A program made the translations under genes and the position numbers. Shown here in pieces: positions 43,381 through 54,500 of a DNA stretch of 64,000 nt. Position 1 is the first letter of the stretch. The number at the start of each line of letters is the position of its first letter. This DNA comes from Darksidea phi (Eukaryota; Ascomycota; Dothideomycetes; Pleosporales; Lentitheciaceae), in assembly GCA_030770425.1 (NCBI GenBank), contig JASJFT010000144.1, positions 1-64,000 on the forward strand, in the 5' to 3' direction. The notes under the pieces were generated by a model that was given only the letters and a program-made list of their open reading frames with translations, searched no databases and was not told where the DNA came from.

Positions 43381-45839
43381 CTATACGAGATTGATCATAG
43401 CCGGGGCTGTTTCACTCGTTCGTTCTCTTCCTTCCCAAGATACCGCGCCAACACCCGCACGCTCATATAGCTGCTGCTCATCATTAAGACGACGGAGTAG
43501 CAGGACCTCTCGATATCGGTCCTTGCCTTCATGCAACCCGATCTCAATACAAGGCAAGATCACACCAAGCTCGGCTCTCTCATAGTCTTCTTGCATATTC
43601 AGCACGCAGTAGCCGACCACGAATCTATCTGAGTCTATCCCAGTCACTACTCCATGTATTAGTGGTGGCATTGTAAGTTCCAAGACGAGTCCGGCGTCGC
43701 TAATCGAATTCCGCGTTCCCTCACGCATTTCCCAGGCGTTTTTGCATGTATGGTCTGCGCTTGCTCGTACGACATAATAGTCCACAATAGCACGAAGCGT
43801 AATCTTCGCCGTCTGTACCTTCCCGACCAAGGGCTCGCCTTCCCAGGTAACGTCGTGGTGCAGTAGGTCGGCAGTGGCTTTGAATGGATGCGTGAAGAAA
43901 GTTGTAGGCAATGAGATTGAGCCACTGTGGGCGAGCCAAGACCACGTTGGGAGTTTAAGGTGCGAGTGTGCAGCCCGTCTAGGTTTGACTGCGCGCCAGA
44001 GGAGGTCATGCAGAAGATGCTCTTTCCAAAGACCTAGCACTGGGGTGTGGCAAGTCTGCGTCGCATAATAATTTGTTATCCCCGCGATGGCTGCCATCCG
44101 GTCACTCTCATAGGTAAGATCTCGACCTGTGTAGTCGCCGATCCAACTCCACCACGTAAACTGTGATAAGAGGATATTGTTGCCAAACCCAGCCAAAAAG
44201 CCAGTGAGACCAATCAACACCGAGGGGTTGTCCACAAGTCCGCGCGAGTCCGCATATATTCCACGCTTCTTACAGAGCCAAATAAGGGCGTTGTCCGCGA
44301 ACAGAACGGTACGGTGGGATAGTAGAAGCTCTTGGAAAGTCCAGGCACGCCTGAAAATCGGAAGCTCTCGAGTATATCTTGTCCGGCTGTCATGTTCCCA
44401 ACTGCATTTACTTAGAGCCCTTGTGCCGTCCATTGCTTCTGTCTTCCGGTCGGGTAACCAGCATCGATGGAGGAAGCCTTCTGCGCAGTCTCCCGCAGAG
44501 GCAGCGCTGATCGTGATGTGGGCGTTGAGATACACGGATGCAATCCTTCCAGCCTCGATCTCCCAATCGTTAGTTGATTGAATAATACAGAGAGCATCGA
44601 CCCAAAGATATTGGATTCCAAGGCTCCTCGTGACTTGAATCGCATCGTAAACGGTCTTGGGCAGAAGATGCCAGGGGATGTTTTTTATGTTCTGTGATAG
44701 TGTATCCACAGTGGTCAAGTAATTTGAGCAGGAGTTCCCCCAACAGTAGGTCAACGCGGCATAGCATCCACTTCGGCCCTGCGTCTCAATCAGCCGGATA
44801 GAGGCGTCGTCACTACCGAGCTCGATGACACGAGTTGGCAAAGGCGCAACCAAATTGCGAGATGCGTAGCATGCAGGATGTTCTGCGCTGCAATGGTCTA
44901 TCCAATGCTGTATAACGGACACTGTTGCCGTAAGGTCCGAAGCGGTGGAGACGATGCCTGGTAGAGTTCCTGTGGTTTTCAAGCCTTTGCTCTTCTGAAC
45001 AATCTCCTCAAATTCTGCAGTGGCCCATTTCTGGCTTTCCTTAGCTAAATGCAACTAAATTAGCGGTGGAGCGTACTGATGGTGCCCATCGGTCCCTTCT
45101 TTCGTGGCTGCGAAGCAGATATTTGATCTCCTGGAACTTTGAAAATCCGCTGGCGTCGTCTTGATACTCAAGCTCTTCTTTCATGACTCGATTTCTGCCA
45201 TGTAGTTCGCGAGCTAGCGATGACTCGAATGCTACGCTTGTCAACTCTGTTCTGTATATCTGCAACTGTCTCACTTACTTGTATCCGAAATGCACCCGAA
45301 CATGCTAGCGTGAAATTCGAGGATTTGATCGCAGAAGAACGCACGAGCAAAGCCTTTATGGCTGCGGATGGGGTTCTTCATACAGTTTTTGTAGATTTCG
45401 GAGAAGGTCGCTGCTATCGAATCGTATTCTTTGAAGAAAGCATCAAGTTGCCCATAGTCCCCACTCATTTTCTACACATGCACTAGTTAAACTCGATGCT
45501 ATGGCTAGCGAATGAGCTGTGTAAACATACCTGGAGCAGCATGTTGCAAGTCCCCCATACGTATGGCATGATTATGTCACTGTCCAAGATATCATTACTC
45601 ATTGTGGCGATATCGTCGAGCACTTCCGCGAAGCGTGCGACACGCGAAGGCTTCCGCATATGCCTCCTTCCCATCTCCTTCTCTGTTCGCTCAACCTGAT
45701 CGCGGAAATCTTCGAGAGTGGTACGACTGAAGCCCTCAAATTGGGTACGTTCCCGCGGGCTGAGAGATGAGATACGATCATGAAGGATGCGACGGAATTG
45801 TGCGGAGAAGTCATTAGAGGCTGGCGTTTGCGAGCTCAT
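43381..45839 (-). CDS. HET-domain protein with NLR-like N-terminal domain
   Basis: Proposed exons 45531-45839, 45279-45471, 45077-45231 and 43381-44994 join in phase to 756 aa. The HET part (exon 4) shows YAALTYCWG, YLWVDALCIIQ with DWEIEAGRIASVY, and RAWTFQELLLS, the three conserved HET blocks; HET domains trigger cell death in non-self recognition. Its frame has no ATG before or near these motifs, so it needs an upstream exon. Exons 1-3 resemble the N-terminal helical domain of fungal NLR/ankyrin proteins (ARFAEVLDDIATMS, then YVWGTCNMLL and LDAFFKEYDSIAATF). The join to exon 4 (donor gtacgc at 45072-45076, acceptor ttcag at about 44995) is the least certain point. Two separate genes, or a broken one, are alternatives. 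Confidence 0.7.
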
Positions 45840-46584
45840 TTTCTTTAGAAAGTAGTTGTGCGTATTTCTTTTTCGACAAGACCAAAAATCAAATAGTAAA
45901 ACACAATCATCAATATCCGCGTCTCTAGTAGCGACAATCTAGGTCCGTTGGTGTAGGCTGGAAATTTGGACTGAAGGAGCTGCGCTAAAAGCCATGCTAA
46001 CCTAGTTGGGACAAACGCCTTCTGAGCGCCCTCAAGACGCCAGGATTAAGTGGTGATTTGTGTCCAATTGGTAAATACATTCAAGCGCATAGGTGAATCT
46101 CCGGTGTGATACACCTCGCATGAACGATCCCAGGTTCGGAGCACCTGCAGAGAGACACCCCGTTTGTATATCTGCTGAAGTGATAATACGAGATGACACT
46201 GAGCTGAAAGTGGGACGTTTCTCCACCGCATTCGAGGTGCTACAGAGTTTTTCAGATTGGTGACACAAGGCAGTAGAAGAGCAAGGACACACTACATGCA
46301 CAAGCATACTGTCTGATGAGGATCCGTATTCTCAAGTTTCGTTGCCCGCATGTGCCTTCGCGACGGATGCAGCACTGGAGCTCTGAGACATGCGATTTCT
46401 GGGGCAGCGCTAGGCAGTCGTGATGTCATCTTTCCTCAGCGCAAAACAAAGCCCGGCTGCAGGGTACATAGCTCGCGACGCGCGGGCAGCCGGTCCCCTG
46501 TCCTATTTCTAAGGTTGAGCCTCCTCTAAAACCCCACAAACTTTATTATATAAATCTTAGCAGTCGCGCATAGAGGTAATTATC
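45840..46584. other. Divergent intergenic space
   Basis: It holds the promoters of the HET gene (left) and of the small basic protein (right). Frames at 46032-46307 are not supported. Confidence 0.5.
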
Positions 46585-47243
46585 ATGCCTTCTAGCAAAG
46601 GGAAGCCGACCGATCCCAAGCTGCACGAGAAGGTGAAAGAGGAGGTTAAGAACGAGACGAACAAGGACGGCGGCGGGAAGGGGCAGTGGAGTGCTTGGAA
46701 GGTATGCAATTGCGCGCCATCTAATATTTCCTTTTGTGGCAGACATCTGATCGCGATTTGGCGCGAGAGACGTTGCGCATCTCGCGATACCTCTACGTCT
46801 ATGCGCTTTGGATATCCACGTTAACTCCTGCGCAGGCCGCCAAAGCCTCCAAAGAATACGAAAGACGCGGCGGCTCCTACGAGAACATGCCCGGTTCTAA
46901 GAACGAGCCCCAGAAGGGCAAGCCAACGCCCAAATCCAGCAACAAGAAGAAGAGCGAGGAGAAGCAGGCTGAGAAAGAGGGGTCGCCTTCTCCCGACAAA
47001 CGCAAGACTGAGGATGAAGAGAACGAAAAACCCAAAGCGAATACGGCCAAGAAGGCAAAGCCCACAGACGAGAAGAAGATGGGTGGGAGGCAGAAGGCTG
47101 CTGCGGAAGCTGGTGGTGCTGGGGAGAAGAAGAAGGAGAAACCCAAGGCTGAGGGCACGAGAAAGAGTGCGAGGGTTGCGGGAAAGAGGAAGGACTACGG
47201 AGAGGACGAGGAAGCTGGCACAAAGAAGAAGGCGAAGAAGTGA
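46585..47243 (+). CDS. Small lysine-rich, probably nuclear protein
   Basis: Two exons join in phase: 46585-46701 and 46836-47243, giving 174 aa. The first part, DPKLHEKVKEEVKN then GKGQWSAWKAAKASKEYERRGGSYEN, matches a small conserved fungal protein I have seen without a known function. The rest is a Lys/Glu/Ala-rich tail with several nuclear-signal-like blocks (DKRKTE, RKSARVAGKRK, TKKKAKK), likely disordered. The 134-nt intron is long for this window. It starts gtatgc and ends ctgcgcag. Confidence 0.78.
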
Positions 47244-48674
47244 AGATAACATATTGGCTGTGCGTCCCAGCGGTAACGATATGGGCAGAAGCAGATACCG
47301 CTTTGTATGTTTTGTATCGTGAGATCTAATGCTAATTTCTTTTGAGATCAGAGCCTTTTCTCATTTGATCATGCACATCTAGTTCTTAGTTCTCTCTCGG
47401 TACATCCCATTGAATATCGGCCTGACAATGAGGACACGCTGTTCACTAGCGCTGCATGACTGGATAGACAGTAGAGAGAAGCCTCTTTTCGACTTGAAAG
47501 ACTTCGTGAGGTGGTGAGGTGAGGCATGTTTCAACTTTATGGTGTCGCTTCGAGATTCCAAGCCGGGGATATGCGGTGTTTTCAGTTCGATGCTGTGGCA
47601 GCGACACACATCCAACTCCCCGAGCAATAACAGGACAGAGCACGTTGTAACGCTACATTCATAAGACCTAGCAGAGAGCCATCGTCACGTTATCACTTCC
47701 GAAATCTAAATGAACTGGCCTCCTTATAAATAGCGCGAATTGCCCCTACCGTGGACTAAAAGACTTCGCAGCACTTCTTCAACTATGTCTCCTTAGACAA
47801 AGTTTCGATATCTTCTGTCATGTTCTCAATGCATAATCCCTGCCTGCTCGCTGTTTTGACTTATACCTAAAAGGTATACCATGCTTTTATCCTTGACGAT
47901 CAACCTCCATCCTATCCCAGCAGCGACCAAAGAAGGAAAAGAGAAGAATGGAGAGCAAAAATAGAAATTATGCCTCCTACCAGTAACTGGCGACCTTATC
48001 ATTACAAGTGATACGCTCTACCACTGAGCTAAGAAGGCTATTTGTTATAAAGATCTATTGCCGTAGGCAATATATATACACCTGCGTAAAGCTAGCTGTT
48101 TGAACGATAAATTTTGTTGTAAATACACTGAGCAACCTCAAGTTCTAGACATGCCTGGATGTTTCTGTTTGTTCCTATTGCCAGAAACTAAAGTTTTGAC
48201 TCATTGTGCAACAGCTGTGGAGACATGCATGGTTCAGCTTCTGCGTTTGGCGAGCATCGCCGGTGGCCTTAGGACCCGCAAAGCAAACGTCGCCGTGTGG
48301 GTGCCGCTTAGAAAGCAGAATTAATAGAAAGGAAGGTATCTTGAACGAAATGGATTTGATGGAAAAAGGGCAAAAGGATAGAGTGAAGGTTGATGGTGAT
48401 ACACCAATCAGTTCGGAGATACTTCGGACCACGGAGATCTCGATATCTACACTGGAAACGGTGACCCGCCGGCTTACCCCTTTAGGGCAAGCCCGCAACC
48501 GTTGCATTCGCGCCTCGTACCGCATCGACAGTATCTCATGACTCCTCAGATTCGCTCAAGAAGCATCAAACTGTTCTTAAAACCGTTTGCAAGCCTCAGT
48601 TGGTTTACGACATCACTTCAAACCCTTCAGTCTCACGCCCAAGCTCTCGTTCAACCCCAATATTGTTCGCAACC
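47244..48674. other. Intergenic with a damaged tRNA
   Basis: Apart from the tRNA relic at 47972-48038, only weak frames occur (48206-48541). The right end, CT-rich, is the promoter of the aldolase-like gene. Confidence 0.5.
47972..48038 (-). pseudogene. tRNA-Thr (UGU) relic with truncated T-loop
   Basis: On the minus strand a cloverleaf folds: acceptor GCCTTCT/AGGAGGC (7 bp, one G-U), D arm GCTC/GAGC with loop AGTGGTA, anticodon arm TATCA/TGATA with loop CTTGTAA (anticodon TGT, Thr), and T stem GCCAG/CTGGT. The T loop has only three bases (TTA) where seven (TTCRANY) are required, so the B box is destroyed. The total is 67 nt. It is most likely a tRNA gene damaged by a 4-nt deletion. Confidence 0.75.
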
Positions 48675-49781
48675 ATGCCCTACATCCCTAAAATCGGTGA
48701 CCCACTCTCTAGCCTGGACACGCCATCCATGATCGTAGATCTGGATCTTATGGAAGCAAACATCGCCAAACTCTTCAAGCAACTATTGCCAACAGGCGTC
48801 AACATTCGTCCGCACTCCAAAACCACAAAATCCGCGATCCTAGCTCAGAAATTAGTCGATGCTGGTGCGAAGGGCGCATGCGTGGCCAAGCTCTCTGAAG
48901 CGGAGGTTATGTGCGAAAAAGGGTTTACCGATATACTCATCACATGCGAGATCATTGGTCCCGTGAAAGTCCAGCGTTTGGTTGAACTGTTTCAGAAGTA
49001 TAGGAGTATCAAGATTGTAGTGGATAGTAAGGAGGGTGCAAAGGCGATCAACGAAGGGATTAAACAGAGTGCCATAGGAGAAGCGATCATTACCTTAATC
49101 GATCTCGACGTCGGCCTGCACAGAACGGGCGTCCAACCCGGAGAACCCGCACTTGATCTGGCAAAATTCATCAGAGATGAGTGCCAATGGCTAAATTTGA
49201 TCGGCGTCCAAGGCTACGAAGGTCATCTCCAGCACGTCCACGGCTACGAATTGCGAAAGAAACAATGCCTCGAATCCATGGCCATTCTCACATCCACCGT
49301 CGACGCCCTCCGGAAAGACGGTCACAAAATCGACGTTGTAACAACAGGAGGGACGGGTACCGCCGAATTCTGCGTCACCCACCCTGGAATAACAGAAGTA
49401 CAACCCGGTTCTTTCCTCTTCATGGACACAGATTACCGGAACGCCGTTGGCACGCAATATAGTAACAGCTTGACCATCCTATCTACCGTAATTAGCAAGC
49501 AAGGCCCTAAGGCCATTACCATTGACGCGGGGCTGAAGAGTTTGACAACCGATAGTGGGCTAGCGGAGTGCAAGACGTTGGGTTATACGTATGGTGTGTT
49601 GGGGGATGAGCATGGAAGTTTGAGTTGGACAGAGGGCAAGGATTTGCAGGTTGGGGATCGGGTGGAGATGGTGCCCAGTCATATTGATCCGACGATCAAT
49701 CTGCACGAGGTCTATTATGGGTATAGGAACGGGGTCATTGAGGAGATCTGGCCTGTAGATGCGAGGGGGAGGGTACAGTAA
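48675..49781 (+). CDS. D-threonine aldolase-like PLP enzyme (alanine-racemase N-terminal fold)
   Basis: A single exon codes 368 aa from ATG 48675; the longer open frame upstream has no ATG. The fold-type III barrel shows DTPSMIVDLDLMEANI and NIRPHSKTTKS with Lys49 as the PLP lysine. Later come GVQGYEGH and TTGGTGTAEF. The C-terminal metal site reads PSHIDPTINLHEVYYG, with His336 and Asp338. In bacterial D-threonine aldolase the metal pair is His-Asp, while eukaryotic D-serine dehydratase uses His-Cys, so the aldolase (D-threonine to glycine and acetaldehyde) is favoured. Cytosolic, no signal. The substrate is inferred, not proven. Confidence 0.88.
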   Translation: MPYIPKIGDPLSSLDTPSMIVDLDLMEANIAKLFKQLLPTGVNIRPHSKTTKSAILAQKLVDAGAKGACVAKLSEAEVMCEKGFTDILITCEIIGPVKVQRLVELFQKYRSIKIVVDSKEGAKAINEGIKQSAIGEAIITLIDLDVGLHRTGVQPGEPALDLAKFIRDECQWLNLIGVQGYEGHLQHVHGYELRKKQCLESMAILTSTVDALRKDGHKIDVVTTGGTGTAEFCVTHPGITEVQPGSFLFMDTDYRNAVGTQYSNSLTILSTVISKQGPKAITIDAGLKSLTTDSGLAECKTLGYTYGVLGDEHGSLSWTEGKDLQVGDRVEMVPSHIDPTINLHEVYYGYRNGVIEEIWPVDARGRVQ

Positions 49782-50649
49782 ATCTTCATTTTGTCTGAGA
49801 CAAGCGCAATCTAGCAATCTGAGCGAGGATATACGGTGGCCAAAGTGAGCGAATTTACCAAAAGGGTGCAAGTATTGAGGGAGCATCAATGACTCGTTGA
49901 GGTTGAAGACGAACAAACGATATCATAGCGGTCATAGAGAGCTTCTTCTCAAACGCGACCAGTGTGCAGGCAGCCGTGAAACCATAGCTCGAGCTCTTCA
50001 GCTTTACTTCATTCTATATTTCTGCATACCGTACTAGCCCAAGGATCTATTAGTGTTTCGAAGATAAATTATATCTAGGCTTCCATCAAGGCAATTTACA
50101 TCCAATGTCGTATCTTGATGTGACAATCTTTTACTTTTACATCGGTACAAAATATAGCAATCTCTTTCACAAGTCACTTGTTTCATCATCCCCTAGCCAG
50201 TCTTCCGAGCAGAGGATGTTCATTGCCAAGTAGTCGTGGTCCGACGCACTGCCTAGTCCTTAGAGAAGCTTGGGTGTAAGGAAAATGCCTTTCAGGATGC
50301 AAGCCGGCTGCTTTGAAATAAATGCCCGGATTATTATCCACGTTCCATTAAAGTATCAAGGCACTGGTAGCTGCTTACAGTCTCATTTATGCTAACTTTC
50401 CCTCTCTTCCAAATTCTCTTGTCGATTCAGCAATCCTGTGAGCAACATCATTTAACCTCGCTAAAATGCATATTCTAAGGTGATGCGTAACAGCAGTGAC
50501 GGAGCTAAGCTTGTAGCACGAGAAAGTGGAGCTAGAAAAGAGCAACGCCGGCGATAGCTGACGAGTTGATACATGTATTGATGTGGATTGTATTTGGTTT
50601 GGATTTGCATAGTGATAGTCTCTTTTGTGAGGTTGATCTATGTATATGC
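49782..50649. other. Convergent intergenic space
   Basis: 3' flanks of the aldolase-like and SDR-like genes. It is AT-rich around 50020-50170. The long minus-strand frame 50387-51247 only partly overlaps the SDR-like gene and reads out of frame past its second intron. Confidence 0.5.
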
Positions 50650-51513
50650 TCAGAATTTCTCGCACGCCGGCCTCTTGTCCAGCTCGTGAGTCCACAAGCA
50701 CGGTTTCTGATTGTGGAACCACAGATACGTCTCGCCAACGGCATTCGCGCTCATCTTCTTGCCCGTCTTTTGATCCTTCCCATCTACATCTACAATGCCA
50801 CAATTTGCGATAGTGTGTACGACAGGGACGCCCTTTTCGCTCATTTCGCGTGCGAGTGTCTGGGCGACCTGGCGGACGTAAGCACGTCCAGCTCCGTAGG
50901 CGGCGAATTGGGCGCTGCAACGGAGCGCTCCTAGCGTCCCGGTGAAGATGAATGTCTGTAATTGTCAGAATTTCTGTTGGTGCTGCTAACAGGGTAACCC
51001 ACTCCTTTTTCGGAGCTCCGCCAGCCAACGGTGTCTCTCTATGGTCGGCAAAGAACCTCTTCAGCGATTCTTGAGCAAATGTGAACGCTTCGCCAATAAA
51101 TGTCTCCAGCGAGTCCATGATGTTCTCATACGTCTCCTTCAGGAACGGCTTCTTTGACGAGTGCTTTATGCTGTAAATTACGATCTGTAGCTTCAGCTCT
51201 CTAAAGCTTTGGTGCACCTTGATATCTCTAAACACCTTTTCGAGCAATGCTTTCGAGTTATCGGTCGGGAATGCTTCGAGAACGGCATTCAGGTTAGTCT
51301 TGCGGACTACGGAGACGACGTCATCAAGCGCTTCGGAGCGGCGGGCAAGGAGCGTAACGGCGAGGTTGCCATGGGATGGGTGGGAGAGGATGCGGACGAT
51401 TCTCGTGCCCTATAAAATCAACATCAACATACAGTGCACGTTCGAGCTGACGGATAGACGTACGGTGTGTTTGGACCAGCTCCAAAAAGTATTGCGAGGT
51501 CTGAGGGAGGCAT
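50650..51513 (-). CDS. Short-chain dehydrogenase/reductase-like protein
   Basis: Three exons join in phase: 51464-51513, 50999-51401 and 50650-50955, giving 252 aa. MPPSDLAILFGAGPN is the nucleotide-binding start of an SDR Rossmann fold. VVSVVRKTNLNAVLE, IVIYSIKHSS and TFIFTGTLGALRC follow in the usual order. The region of the catalytic Tyr reads FAAYGAGRAYVRQVAQTLA, where the family expects YxxxK, so the lysine is replaced and activity is uncertain. The first acceptor (gcacgag, ending 51402) is unusual but is the one that keeps the reading frame. Confidence 0.78.
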
Positions 51514-54500
51514 TGTGGCCTCTGTATGGCAGTGAAAGGTAAGATTGAACTACAAAAATGTCTCACTGCTGTTTTTTTAATTAAAACTATGCGGGTAACT
51601 GTCTGATACGCAATCTGCTGCTGGGAGCATTACATCATGGACGAAAGGTTGCCGGCGTTGGTTCCGAGGCGCTGATCCCCCGCATTGCCCGCGGGTGAGG
51701 TGAGACATGCCGCTCCTCTATAAGGACGACTTTCAGAGATTCACCAGCTGCTGGCCCCAGGAACGAAGGCTCGGACAAGTGGTTGTCGAGTGGATGCTCT
51801 TGTTTGACTAGGGACGGAACACCAGCGCTCGGGCGGCCAAGCCCTTACCACGACATCTTGTTGAATCAACCATTGCGCTTTCTTCACGCACTCGCAGTAC
51901 GCCTCCCTTCAAGTCTACGTTCATTCTTTCCGACGGCCGAAAGGGGCTCATGAATGTTTACATTAAATGTGAGTCGCACCAATTCGGAAGTATATCCAAA
52001 TGTCCAACGGTACATACCACAACAAGCGCGGCGGCCCGATCACTTCGATATTGCAATCGATTATCACATGCGCCCGCCTCAACAACAAGAGATACCTGTC
52101 CACGGTCGTACGGCGAAATCCGGGCCCCTCCGGAACAAGGAACGAAGCCGGCTGTCAAGGGAGCCGCTCATGAGTGCAGAGCACTTGATCAGCTATTATG
52201 CGCAAATGGCGCCATAACAACTTCAGATCTAAAAGCAAGCACCGACAACCTGTTTCGAGGTGCGATCAAGCTTCCCGGCGATCCTCTTCATGCACCCTTA
52301 TGCAACCACAGTAGTACAAGAAAAGTAGCGTTGGATTTCTGACCAAGCCACCAGGAAGCTTGGGCTGCCGCCCCGTCGCCGAAGCTTTCGCTGCAGATAC
52401 GATAAGGCTTCGCGAAATCCCACCGCACAAGCGTTTGGGCCGCCTTTGATGACCCTGTACCTTCCACACGTGGATGATGCAATACCGGATCTCCATTCTA
52501 GCCTATCACAGAGTACCCGCGGCAAGGCTCCTATCTTTAGCTCCCGCGTCAAGCCCCAGACTCCCTACCGAACCCGTTAACACCATGGTTTGGATGGTAC
52601 CAGGCTGTTAGAAACCGCATGTCTAGATGAGGTCGCACTTTGCTGCACGGAGAGCAAACCCTAGATTTGCTATCGGATTCCAGGAAACAGGATTTGGGCT
52701 CGCAAGCCATCGATATTGAGGAACCAGCCGTTCCGTACCGATGGCTCCTCAGGAGAAGATATAAGCCTCCAGTTGCACGAATTCGATTGAGGTGGAAATG
52801 TCTTACTCGCTCCGAAGAGCACGTCGTGCGCACATTAACAAAGCTAGTACGATGCCCCCATTTCAGATATTTCACTAGCAGAGGAACCCACTAGTTCCGA
52901 GCCACGCTTTCGAGCGATGCCCTGATCATTTGACTTTGCGAGAGCACATATTAGCTATCACCGTCGTCAGTATTTTCTGCTTTAATTTATTTCGTTTGTG
53001 CTATATCAGCTAGCCGTAATGATAGCCTTACATGCTGACGGACTTGTCATGAGGTACAACATGTTTTCGTACGACGACTTGGACTCGAAGAACATAAACT
53101 TCACACGAGCCATGTTGACACGAGACGCGGCCGTATGGCGATCACAAAAATGAACCAAAATATCCAGAGGTCGGCAATCTGCAACCGAAATCGTATTATA
53201 TACGAAGGTCTTACATAATTCGGCTGAAACCCTCTTACAAAAAGCATCGAAGTCACGTCTAAAAGGGCTTTGACTTTTGCTGCCCTCTTCCTTGATCCTT
53301 CTCTACCGCTTCTCCACCAAAGTCATCCTGGATGCAATTTCCGTTCACACAATCAAAGGACAGATACGCACCTCTCCGGATCCACACCATCATTACACGA
53401 CTAGTAATGGCACGTCTCCATCCATGTAAGCACGCCGCTTTGTGTTTATGCCAAGAATACATAACTAATTAGTGGTGTTCAAAATAGACTACATACGGAC
53501 CAGTACCGGTGACCCCTTCCCCACCTATTGCACTAATGCTACAGCGGGAATCATAACAATATTTTCTTCGCTTCAGACTACACCGCTGATCGACAAGAAT
53601 ACACGTGAGCCTGGCATATGCACTCAGGCGAGAACTCAAGGAAGGGCGTACGCGTTTCTCGGCACTTCTCTCGGCATTATACCACACCGCCGGAGTTTGC
53701 CTCACAGAAACGATGGCGCACCTAACCGCGGATAATTACTAATGCCATGACTGGAGGTCCTCACAGTGAAGAATCATTGCTCAACACCGACATGAAGTTG
53801 TTGGGCTCCCACGCCGCATTGCTACCGATTGAGGCGTTGGCGCTGCGGGGAAGTGGAAAATGGGTATACATCCGTGGGCCCCACTCCGGTATAACGTTGA
53901 CATATGAACGAGGTGTCCGCCAAAAGTTGCTGAAGAAAGCCACGATCGACCTCTAATAGTCCATCGGAAGTCTCCAATGCCAGTCAAGCGCTGCGGCGAA
54001 TCTCGATGCAAGGCTCGTAACCTTGCAGATGGCGTCGGCGGTGGCGATGGCGGTGTCTCGAATGGCGGAACCGCTTTGGTATGCTTCACCGATCAGGACA
54101 TCATACTTGCATGGGGCGGCCTTCCATGTCTTTCGACCGGTCACTGGGGCGACTTAATTCTAGCTATTACCGCCTCGACAGCGTCTAATACCTTGTACGT
54201 TATAATCAAAGCGGTGAGTTGGATGATGTCCAAGCGAGTCACGTAATACCCCATCGTGCGCATCTCAGACTCCGGTGAGTAACAGGTTTGGTTACTACTG
54301 CGCAAGGTCACCAGCTGCTCATCATGTGGGACATGGAAGGCATTGGATATTAAGAGAAACCACTAGCGTCGGGGTAAACGCCAATGTTGATACGAAAGAC
54401 GAAGAAAGCGGGAAATGCGTTCGGTAGGCAACATTAGGCCTGAAACAAGCTGTGGTCAAAGTTTTGTGGCTTTAGGATCCCCAGAATCCTAGAGGAGGAT

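Noticed and set aside
46821..47252. Leucine-rich minus-strand frames that look like membrane proteins
   Set aside because: They are the antisense of the Lys/Glu-rich tail (AAG/GAG read as CTT/CTC), a composition artefact.
48600..48674. Upstream extension of the aldolase-like protein
   Set aside because: It would start on TTG; family N-termini align with the ATG at 48675.
53977..54246. 89-codon glycine-rich frame in the gene-empty block
   Set aside because: No motif, no Kozak-like context, and competing frames on the other strand.
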